In this document: in pieces, positions 18,491 through 24,831 of the stretch
How positions within the stretch are numbered: the stretch's first letter is position 1
How the letters are laid out: every line of letters begins with the position of its first letter
Assembly (NCBI GenBank): GCA_029259775.1
Contig: JAJDEN010000064.1
Coordinates: 1 to 64,000 of the forward strand
Length of the DNA stretch: 64,000 nt
Reading direction: 5' to 3'
Source: Planctomycetota bacterium
GTDB taxonomy: Bacteria; Planctomycetota; PLA2; JAEUHO01
Notes under the pieces: generated by a model
What the model saw: the letters and a program-made list of their open reading frames with translations, nothing else
Database searches by the model: none
What the model was told of the DNA's origin: nothing
Program-made: the position numbers and the translations under genes

Positions 18491-18961
18491 ATGGCCAACC
18501 GCCGCCGCGTCCTCCGTCTCCAGCAGCTCATCATGGAGAGCGCTGCCACCCACATCCAGCGCGAGCTGGGCGACCCGCGCATCGGCCTCGTGTCGATCAC
18601 GCGTGTGAAGCTGGCGCCGGACCTGACCCAGTGCCAGATCTTCTGGTCGTTGCTGGGCGACCAGAATGCCGTCCGCACCTGCGAACGCGGCCTCGAGCGG
18701 GCGCTGCCCTCGATCCAGCGGGCTGTCGCGGCTGCGCTGCAGACGCGCACCACCCCGAGGCTCATCCTCCGGCACGACGACAGCTTGGCCAACGCCGAGA
18801 AGCTGGAGACGATCTTCACCCAGCTCCGGGAGGAGCGTGGCGAAGACCTGGCTGGCGATTCGCCTGACGGCGATGAGCCCGAGGGTGAGATCGCGGAAGA
18901 GGGTCAGGACGCCTCGAGCGACGGCCCCAAGGCCGATTCGGCGACGGACGCGCCGGAGTAG
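18491..18961 (+). CDS. rbfA: Ribosome-binding factor A
   Basis: RbfA is a KH-like protein that matures the 5' end of 16S rRNA and the 30S subunit. The 156-residue protein keeps the family core RVLRLQQLIMESAATHIQRE, DPRIGLVSITRVKLAPDLTQ and QTRTTPRLILRHDDS up to about residue 115, then carries an acidic tail of about 40 residues. It follows infB by 44 nt, the usual nusA-infB-rbfA order. The ATG at 18491 fits the family N-terminus; the preceding GAGGG is distant. The stop codon is immediately followed by the tRNA-His promoter. Confidence 0.92.
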   Translation: MANRRRVLRLQQLIMESAATHIQRELGDPRIGLVSITRVKLAPDLTQCQIFWSLLGDQNAVRTCERGLERALPSIQRAVAAALQTRTTPRLILRHDDSLANAEKLETIFTQLREERGEDLAGDSPDGDEPEGEIAEEGQDASSDGPKADSATDAPE

Positions 18962-18963
18962 GG

Positions 18964-18991
18964 TTGACGAACAGGCGCGTGGCCCGATACT
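18964..18991 (+). promoter_or_regulatory. Candidate promoter of tRNA-His
   Basis: TTGACG (18964-18969), 16 nt spacer, GATACT (18986-18991, four of six consensus bases) begins two bases after the rbfA stop codon and would start transcription about 15 nt before the tRNA gene. Confidence 0.5.
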
Positions 18992-19012
18992 CGCGGCCCG
19001 CGTTTGACGCAC

Positions 19013-19090
19013 GGTGCTTGTAGCTCAGTTGGTTAGAGCGCCCGGTTGTGGTCCGGGAGGTCGGGGGTTCGAGTCCCCTCAGGCACCCCA
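19013..19090 (+). tRNA. tRNA-His (anticodon GTG)
   Basis: The cloverleaf is complete. Acceptor GTGCTTG pairs with CAGGCAC (one G-T pair), the D arm is AGCTCAGTTGGTTAGAGC, the anticodon stem CCCGG/CCGGG encloses the loop TTGTGGT with GTG at 19048-19050, and the T arm is GGGGG-TTCGAGT-CCCCT. The extra G at -1 (19013) facing discriminator C73 is the histidine identity pair. CCA is encoded at 19088-19090. Confidence 0.97.
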
Positions 19091-19109
19091 TCCCTATGGG
19101 ATGGGGTGC
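19083..19109 (+). terminator. Hairpin overlapping the tRNA-His 3' end
   Basis: GCACCCCATCCC (19083-19094), loop TAT, GGGATGGGGTGC (19098-19109) form a perfect 12-bp stem. Its left arm includes the last acceptor bases and the CCA end of the tRNA, so the hairpin competes with the acceptor stem in the precursor. It may be the transcript end or a processing signal; no T run follows. Confidence 0.55.
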
Positions 19110-19158
19110 CCAGGCACACCTATTCGGCAAGGGGGCATGATCCCTATGGGATGGGGTG
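19090..19158. repeat. 19-bp direct repeat behind tRNA-His
   Basis: ATCCCTATGGGATGGGGTG occurs at 19090-19108 and again exactly at 19140-19158, 50 bp apart. The first copy is the right part of the tRNA hairpin. It resembles the duplications left at tRNA 3' ends by recombination, but no integrase is nearby. Confidence 0.6.
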
Positions 19159-19933
19159 ACTGCACCATCACCCCCACCCCAACTCCCACTCCCCCTCCAG
19201 CCCGTGCAGGTTTACGAGCTGCGCCCACTCTCGCGACGGGGGCCATCGCCCGGGACACGGCCGCGGCGTCGTTGGCGTCCCAGGAGGGACAGCCTGAGCC
19301 ACGCGGAGCGGGGCGGTTGGCTGCCCATCGGGTGATCGGGCGCGCGTCCGCAAGAGGCGGTGTCCGTGTGGTTCGTGCGAGAGTGCGTGCGATGGTGGGC
19401 GTGGGAGTTGGGGTGGGCGTGGGAGTGTCCAGGACCCCCGGAGGGTCGGACCCCAACATGAAGTTCCGGAGCCACCGATGCCAGGCCAACCCCAGCGCAA
19501 GGGGCGGAGCAACAGCTCATCCCGGCATCGGCGCCCCGCGGACCGGAGCCCGACCACGGGTGGGATGGCAACGCACGACATATCAGATCGGCCTGAGCCG
19601 GATGCGTCACTTCCCGTAGCAGTCCCAGTACGTCTATCCAGCCGCGGTGTGACCGCTCCGGATGCGCATTCATGCCGAAGTCTCGTGACGCTACGCGCGA
19701 GCGACAGCTCGTGCAGGTTCGTTCCCCCACGCCACGTGTATCGGAGCGGGTCCCGTGCGGGCCGTGCGGGCTTGGCCACCGGACCGTGGGGGGAGCTCCG
19801 GAGCACCCCCAGTACGCGGCGCACTGCCCTGGGTGACCAGCTGGCCAAGCCGTACCTGAGACTGGACTGACAGAAGTCCGCGGTGACACAGCCGAGGCGC
19901 GGATCTCGATAGAATCGACGCCCGGAGGTCGTC
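19110..19933. other. Long intergenic region with G-rich inverted repeat
   Basis: No gene is supported in these roughly 820 bp. It holds a C-rich arm (19170-19197) and a G-rich arm (19397-19423, five G runs) of the dispersed repeat, about 200 bp apart in inverted orientation. A TAGAAT box (19910-19915) lies just before the thioredoxin gene and could be its -10 element, though no well-spaced -35 accompanies it. Confidence 0.6.
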
Positions 19934-21127
19934 ATGACTCGCACCCTGATGCTGGCGTTGCTGCTCACTGCCACCTGCGGTGCCCCCGCGCTCGCCGAAG
20001 AGGCCGAGCCCCTCGCGCCCTTCTCCTTCGACGCGGTCAACGTCCCGCTGGCCAAGGTGATGGAGCAGGCCAAGGCCGAGAAGAAGCTCATCTTCATCGA
20101 CTTCTTCCTCAAGGGGTGAGGCCCGTGCATGCACCTGGAGCGCACAACGCTCCGGGATCCCCAGGTGGGGACGTCGCTCAGGGAGTTCGTGACGCTGCGC
20201 TACGTGGAAGGCCACGCGAACGCGGCACCCGTCATCCGAAGGTTCCGCGTCCAGGCTTACCCGACACTGCTCGTCCTCGATTCGAACGGAGCGGAAGTCG
20301 CGACCGTCGCCCCCCTCGAGGCGAAGGAGTTCGTCCAGGAACTGGCGGACGTCCGCGCAGGCAAGGGCACGCTGCCGAGCCTGCAGGCCGCGGTCAAGGC
20401 CGCGCCGCAGGACGCCGACGCCGCACTCGAGCTCGGCGGCTATCTCGCCAACCGCTACCCGGAGCAGACGGCGGCCATCTGTACGCAGGTCGTCACCGGG
20501 ATGAAGGCGGCCGACCCACGGATCGCCAAGGCCCTCTTCCTGCACGGCTACGCCGAGTCGAACCGCAACCAGAACGAGAAGGCGTTGGCTCTCTGGGAGC
20601 GCGTCCTGGTCGAGTACCCGAAGTCCAAGGCCGCGGGCGACGCCGCGATCTTCTGCACGAACGTGCTGCCCCTGCTGCCGCCCGCGCGCGGCCTCGCCTT
20701 CCTCGAGAAGGCGCTCATGCGCGTCGACCCCAAGTATCGACGGTCGCTCGAGTACACGCGCGGCTACCTGTACGCCAAGGCGGCGGAGGCGGAGTGGCTG
20801 CGGCGCGGCGAAGAGGCCGGTGACGAACCCGAGGTCCTCAACAACGTCGCGTGGGAGTGCTACCTCCGCACCTGGCACACGGACAAGGCCGTGGGCTGGG
20901 CCCGCAAGGCGGTCGAGCTCTCCCAGGGTGCGCCGCACATGCTCGACACGCTTGCGCACCTGCTGGCTCGTCAAGGCAAGCTCGCCGAAGCGATCACGCT
21001 CGAGAAGGAAGCCCTCGGCAAGCTGAAGGACGACAGCATGCGCGCGGACTTCGAGGAGGCCCTCGCGAAGTTCAAGGCGGTGCAGGCCGTCCGCGAGCGA
21101 CGCACCGCCAAGGCGTCCCAACGTTAG
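19934..21127 (+). CDS. Exported thioredoxin-TPR protein with in-frame UGA at the active site (candidate selenoprotein)
   Basis: Reading through one UGA (20117-20119, codon 62) gives a 397-residue protein. Residues 1-21 are a signal peptide. A thioredoxin fold follows: LIFIDFFLKG, then UGA, then GPCMHLERTTLRDPQV, and cis-proline AYPTLLVLD. Homologous folds have WCGPC here, so the UGA replaces the first redox cysteine and Gly-Pro-Cys is intact. The frame is unchanged on both sides. Residues about 130-385 are TPR-like helices. GGAGG lies 7 nt before the ATG; no ribosome site precedes the in-frame ATG at 20129, so internal initiation is unlikely. UGA is an ordinary stop for other genes here, arguing against UGA-Trp coding. 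If selenocysteine is inserted, this is a periplasmic oxidoreductase; otherwise it is a gene broken by one nonsense change. Confidence 0.72.
20134..20156 (+). promoter_or_regulatory. SECIS-like hairpin downstream of the in-frame UGA
   Basis: CCTGGAGCG (20134-20142), loop CACAA, CGCTCCGGG (20148-20156) make a 9-bp stem with one G-T pair. The loop starts 23 nt after the UGA, inside the distance range of bacterial SECIS elements. The usual G at the start of the loop is present only if the closing G-C pair opens, so the match is partial. Confidence 0.5.
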
Positions 21128-21136
21128 GAGCCCGCC

Positions 21137-21427
21137 ATGTGCCGCAACATCAAGACACTCCACAACTTCGCGCCGCCGGCGACGCCTGACGAAGTCCGTG
21201 CCTCAGCCGTTCAGTTCGTCCGCAAGCTGAGCGGGACGACCAAGCCATCCCAGGCCAACCAAGAGGTGTTCGATCGAGCGGTCGCCGAGATCACGGCTTC
21301 GACAGAGCGATTGCTCGCCGGACTCGTGACGAAGGCCGAGCCGCGTACGCGCGAAGCCGAAGCCCGGAAGGCCGTCGAGCGCGGTCGCAAGCGCGAGGAG
21401 CAGCTTCAGCGTCGCTACGTCCGCTGA
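21137..21427 (+). CDS. DUF2277 family protein
   Basis: A 96-residue cytoplasmic protein beginning MCRNIKTLHNFAPPAT, the hallmark start of DUF2277 proteins, followed by EVRASAVQFVRKLSG, SQANQEVFDRAVAEI and an Arg/Glu-rich C-terminal helix. The family is widespread in bacteria and its function is unknown; the helical second half resembles a small DNA- or RNA-binding domain. A GGAG lies 7 nt before the ATG, and the gene follows the thioredoxin-TPR gene by 9 nt, so they are probably co-transcribed. Confidence 0.88.
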   Translation: MCRNIKTLHNFAPPATPDEVRASAVQFVRKLSGTTKPSQANQEVFDRAVAEITASTERLLAGLVTKAEPRTREAEARKAVERGRKREEQLQRRYVR

Positions 21428-21441
21428 CGCCGTCCGTGGCG

Positions 21442-22623
21442 CTACTTCTTCCGATAGCCCTCGGGCAGTTCGCGCGCGCGCCCGGTGCGGAACGACCACG
21501 TCCGTTGCTCCTTCTCGCCGTTCCACTCGTAGTCGACCTGGACCCAGTAGAGCGTCTTCGCCTTGAGGGGCTGCTTCGCCAGCAGGCAGATGTTGCCATC
21601 GTTGCGGTCCCGCGAGGGGTTCGCCGGATTCAGCGGGCTTGTCACGTAGCAGGGCACCTCTGTTCCCTTCGGGCCCTTCAGACGTAGCGCGGCCTTCACC
21701 TTCGTCACCGCGCTGGTCCACGCAGGAAACTGCAACGTGATCGGATAGCCCACCGACTCACCGGGCGGATAGGGCAAAGGCCGCTCCCGGCCCGCGGTCG
21801 TCGGCTGATCCTCGCTATCGGGTGCGGGCACGATCACCGGCCACGCCCAGCGCTGGTCCTTCATGTCGCGGATGGACGAGAACATGGCGTAGCTACCGCC
21901 CGTGCCCGCCCCCACCGAGGTGACGCGCGGATCGGAGATGGGCCAGCGGTGGTAGAGCGTCGCAAACCACCGGATCGAAGCATCGTCGAGGCCCACGAGG
22001 GCGTCGATCACGGAGTGGATCCCGGCGTAGGCCCCGTCTTCGGACCAGCCTTTCTTGTCCGCACTCTCTGCGTGGCCGTAGGCGTCGTTCACGATCATGT
22101 AGTTGATGTGCTTGGCGCAGGCCTTCGAGCGCGTGGCATCGACGGGCACCGGGGGCAGCGCGTTGCGCACCCGCAACCGATTCAGCATCTCGACGCCGGC
22201 CCGCACGGCGGCGCTCAGCTTCGGCTTCGTGAGCGTGAAGTCGACACCGCTACCGTCCTTCGCGACGCGGTAGTGAGCCACGTTCGCCCCCAGCACGAGG
22301 CTCGGAGCATGCGGGAAGACGTAGTGCATGCGCGCCTTGGCGGGCATGCGCTCGAAGGTCCAGCCATCGACGCCCGCATCGTCGAACGCGCCGTTGCCGT
22401 CGACGTCGACGAACAGCAGCTGGACCTTGCCGACCTTCGCCTTGCAGACCCCCATCGTCGCGGAGGCCTTCACGCCCTCGGGCAGCTTGTGGGCGACCCG
22501 CAGCGGCGGCGGCTTCTTGACGCTGAACGTCTTCGCGTGCTTCTCGAACGGCTTCGGCTCCGCGCCCACGGGCCCCGGCGTGCAGAGGAGCAGCAGCACG
22601 GCGAAAAGAGGGCGCGGGTTCAC
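21442..22623 (-). CDS. Secreted CAP (SCP/PR1) domain protein
   Basis: The 393-residue protein begins at GTG with a clear signal peptide (LFAVLLLLCTPGPVGA), so it is exported. Residues about 140-265 form a CAP-like domain: a helix LNRLRVRNALPPVPVDATRS, KHINYMIVNDAYGHAE with the conserved His-Ala-Glu, and WFATLYHRWPISDPRVTSVG, matching the end of CAP domains. The N-terminal 130 residues and a C-terminal beta-rich domain (about 300-390) are unrecognised. CAP proteins bind lipids or act in the cell envelope. The gene starts 10 nt after the DUF1643 stop, so the pair is likely an operon. Confidence 0.8.
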   Translation of the reverse strand: MNPRPLFAVLLLLCTPGPVGAEPKPFEKHAKTFSVKKPPPLRVAHKLPEGVKASATMGVCKAKVGKVQLLFVDVDGNGAFDDAGVDGWTFERMPAKARMHYVFPHAPSLVLGANVAHYRVAKDGSGVDFTLTKPKLSAAVRAGVEMLNRLRVRNALPPVPVDATRSKACAKHINYMIVNDAYGHAESADKKGWSEDGAYAGIHSVIDALVGLDDASIRWFATLYHRWPISDPRVTSVGAGTGGSYAMFSSIRDMKDQRWAWPVIVPAPDSEDQPTTAGRERPLPYPPGESVGYPITLQFPAWTSAVTKVKAALRLKGPKGTEVPCYVTSPLNPANPSRDRNDGNICLLAKQPLKAKTLYWVQVDYEWNGEKEQRTWSFRTGRARELPEGYRKK

Positions 22624-22633
22624 GGCTCGTATC

Positions 22634-23170
22634 CTAGCCGTGCGCAGCAGGGCGGCGCTTGTAGCGGATCAATCGGACGTCGCGGGACAAGGCGCGGGGG
22701 AACACAGGTGTGCCGTTCTTGTTACGCCCGAAGCACCAGAGCGCGTAGGGCGCGAGCAGGTCGAGTACCGCGCTGTCGCGGCCGCCGCGGGTGCCGTGAT
22801 TGCCCCAGGCCACGACGATGCGCTCGGCCCGCTTGGCCGCGCGGCGGATCCAGGCGTCGTTGCCCTGGCCCACGGGATCGTCCGTGCTCCGCAACCCCGC
22901 CGGGTCGGTGTCGACGAGGGCGAACAGGTTGACCGCCTCGTAGCGCTCGTAGCCCCATGTCCGCGCGCGGTTCACACAGAAGGTCGTGGTCGGATCATCA
23001 CGCTGCTCGTCGGCGACGCTCGGATTGAGCATCACCATCAGCAGCCGGCGACCGCGGCCCCACCGCCGACGGAGGGAATAGCGCCACCGGCGATCCGGGC
23101 TGAAGGTCGCATCTCGTTGCACGCGAAGAGGATACGTCAGGGAGGCCCGCCCCTCCATGACCGCTAGCAT
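22634..23170 (-). CDS. DUF1643 family protein
   Basis: The product of 178 residues (174 if the ATG at 23158 is used) matches DUF1643: RRWRYSLRR, RLLMVMLNPSVADEQRDDPT, CVNRARTWGYERYEAVNLFALVDTDP and IVVAWGNHGTRGGRDSAV. The Asn-Pro-Ser and WG-N-H stretches are the family's conserved lines. Function is unknown; members are small soluble proteins often found among DNA-modification or accessory genes. Neither start has a clear ribosome site. It is followed closely by the CAP-domain gene. Confidence 0.85.
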   Translation of the reverse strand: MLAVMEGRASLTYPLRVQRDATFSPDRRWRYSLRRRWGRGRRLLMVMLNPSVADEQRDDPTTTFCVNRARTWGYERYEAVNLFALVDTDPAGLRSTDDPVGQGNDAWIRRAAKRAERIVVAWGNHGTRGGRDSAVLDLLAPYALWCFGRNKNGTPVFPRALSRDVRLIRYKRRPAAHG

Positions 23171-23199
23171 GAAGGGCCGGTTGGGAGGCCGGACGCGAC

Positions 23200-23595
23200 A
23201 TGGGCAGGAGGCACGGCCTGATCACCGCCGCTGTAGGCATGGCGCTGCTCGGCGCCTGCCATGGCCCTCCCTTGATGTCACGCGTCCAACCGCGGGCCGA
23301 GGCCCACGGGCCGACGACGCCGGTCATGCCGCCCCGCACAAGCTCCCCCTTGGGCGCGACCTTCCTCGATCAGGAAGGTGAGCGCACAGGTCCCGACACG
23401 GAACGCATGGTGCGCCGCGTGGACGAAGCGCTGCAGCGACGCCGGGACGCGGCGAACTCCGCGGGGCCCCGCTGCCGCGACATGGGCGATGTCGTCAAGG
23501 CCTGGCGTCCGCCCAAGGTCGGGCGGGAGGAAGCCGGAGGCATCAACCTCGATCTGGGGCGGCTGTGGAACCTGCTGAAGAAGCTCGCGAAGTAG
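23200..23595 (+). CDS. Small lipoprotein, unknown function
   Basis: The 131-residue product has a basic start and a lipobox LLGAC with Cys20 as the lipidated residue. The mature part contains a short coiled segment TERMVRRVDEALQRRRDAAN and ends in LGRLWNLLKKLAK, an amphipathic helix. There is no recognised domain. GGGAGG lies 11 nt before the ATG. It is divergent from the DUF1643 gene and converges with the gene at 23600, with stops five bases apart. Confidence 0.65.
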   Translation: MGRRHGLITAAVGMALLGACHGPPLMSRVQPRAEAHGPTTPVMPPRTSSPLGATFLDQEGERTGPDTERMVRRVDEALQRRRDAANSAGPRCRDMGDVVKAWRPPKVGREEAGGINLDLGRLWNLLKKLAK

Positions 23596-23599
23596 TGCG

Positions 23600-24115
23600 C
23601 TACTTCCCCGCCTTGGGCCTCTTCGCGCTGGTCGCTACGTAGGGCTGGAAGCCGTTCGCGCCGTAGACGTCGAGACCGCCATCCGTGGTCGTGCCGAAGC
23701 CGTTGTAGCCCTTGCTGACCGCATGGATCCGCAGCGTCTGCCCCGCCTGGGGCAGGCTGCTCCGGCCCCGCGCGCCGGCGGGCTGCGGAACCCCACGATG
23801 CCCAGCCGTGCCAGGAGGCGGTGTGCCCGGACCCTGCCAACGCTGGCGCCAGTACCGCACGTAGGCCAGCGTGCCCTTCGCAAGCTTGCCCTTCTCGTCC
23901 TTGAGCACCTCGACTTCCGCGACGTGCTTGAACACGAGATAGCGGCCCTGCTTCTCCGTGCGGGTGTAGACCGCCTTGACCGTGCCTACGATGACGTTCG
24001 TTGCCGCCTTGTGCAGCGCGGCCGGGGGCGTGTCGACCTTCTCGGCCACGGCAGCCTGATGAGCCGCCAAGGGCACGAGAACGGCGGCGAGAGCGAGAAT
24101 GATGACGGTGCGCAT
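23600..24115 (-). CDS. Exported protein, unknown function
   Basis: The 171-residue product has a signal peptide (IILALAAVLVPLAAHQAAVA). The mature part includes NVIVGTVKAVYTRTEKQGRYLVFKHVAEVEVLKDEKG and AYVRYWRQRWQGPG, a beta-strand pattern resembling small OB-fold-like secreted domains. A glycine-rich TTDGGLDVYGANGFQPYV segment follows near the C-terminus. AGGAGG lies 10 nt before the ATG. I recognise no family. Confidence 0.65.
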   Translation of the reverse strand: MRTVIILALAAVLVPLAAHQAAVAEKVDTPPAALHKAATNVIVGTVKAVYTRTEKQGRYLVFKHVAEVEVLKDEKGKLAKGTLAYVRYWRQRWQGPGTPPPGTAGHRGVPQPAGARGRSSLPQAGQTLRIHAVSKGYNGFGTTTDGGLDVYGANGFQPYVATSAKRPKAGK

Positions 24116-24216
24116 GGTGCGGTTCCTCCTGAGGGCTTGGCCAGTCTAGGACACGCCTCGGCGGCGGCGGTTCCCCGTTGCTCTCGCCCGGGCTGGAGAG
24201 CCGGTAGGCTGGCCGC

Positions 24217-24768
24217 ATGCCCTCGCCCGGATCCTTCGCGGTGCTCGCCTTCGTCCTGGCCACGGCCTGCGGCGGGGAAGCACCCATGGCGCCCGTCTCG
24301 GACGACGTACCTCCCGCGCCGGATCAAGCTGCCCCGGCGGGACTCATCGGCATGTGGACAGCCGACGGCAGCGCGGTGCGCGAGACGGCGCTGCGCATGC
24401 TGCTGCGTTCGCACGGGGTCGACGAGCTGCCGCCGACGGATCGTGCGGCCAAACGCACCGAGATCGAGACGCAGGTCGAAGGCTTCGCGAAAGCCTGGTC
24501 GATGAAGTTGACGCTGCGGGCGGACTGGACGTTCACGTACCGCCTCACGCAACTGGCCATCCCCACATACCTGCGCGCGGGCGTCTGGCGCCTGGCGGGC
24601 AGGCAGCTCACGCTCTGGGTCCAGGAGGTGCGCGACGAGCATGGACGTCCGGCGGAGGATCTCTGGTCCGCTGCGTGGCGCAAGCACAGCGTCCGGTGGG
24701 ACGAGAAACTCCTCCGGTTCCAGGCCGTGGGCCGGCAGGACTTCGAGTTCGTGCTGCACAAGGAGTGA
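24217..24768 (+). CDS. Lipoprotein with lipocalin-like strands, unknown function
   Basis: The 183-residue product starts with a lipoprotein signal ending LATAC, then GG. The core GLIGMWTADGSAVRETALRM, KLTLRADWTFTYRLTQ, AGVWRLAGRQLTLWVQE and LLRFQAVGRQDFEFVLH alternates strands around a GxW motif, similar to small lipocalin-like proteins that report or bind lipophilic ligands. No strong ribosome site is seen. It precedes the large secreted metalloprotease on the same strand by 63 nt. Confidence 0.65.
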   Translation: MPSPGSFAVLAFVLATACGGEAPMAPVSDDVPPAPDQAAPAGLIGMWTADGSAVRETALRMLLRSHGVDELPPTDRAAKRTEIETQVEGFAKAWSMKLTLRADWTFTYRLTQLAIPTYLRAGVWRLAGRQLTLWVQEVRDEHGRPAEDLWSAAWRKHSVRWDEKLLRFQAVGRQDFEFVLHKE

Positions 24769-24831
24769 CCGGCGCGGGCGGCTGGACGCCCTCCCCCCAC
24801 GTCCCTAGGATGCGCGCGGAGGTCGGTCTCG

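Noticed and set aside
20117..20119. UGA read as tryptophan (alternative genetic code)
   Set aside because: TGA ends many other genes here at family-consistent C-termini (dehydratase, thiG, CPBP protease, NrdR) and Trp is encoded by TGG.
20129..21127. Independent gene starting at the ATG 20129
   Set aside because: It would begin inside the thioredoxin active site, lack a signal peptide and lack a ribosome site, while the upstream part has all of these.
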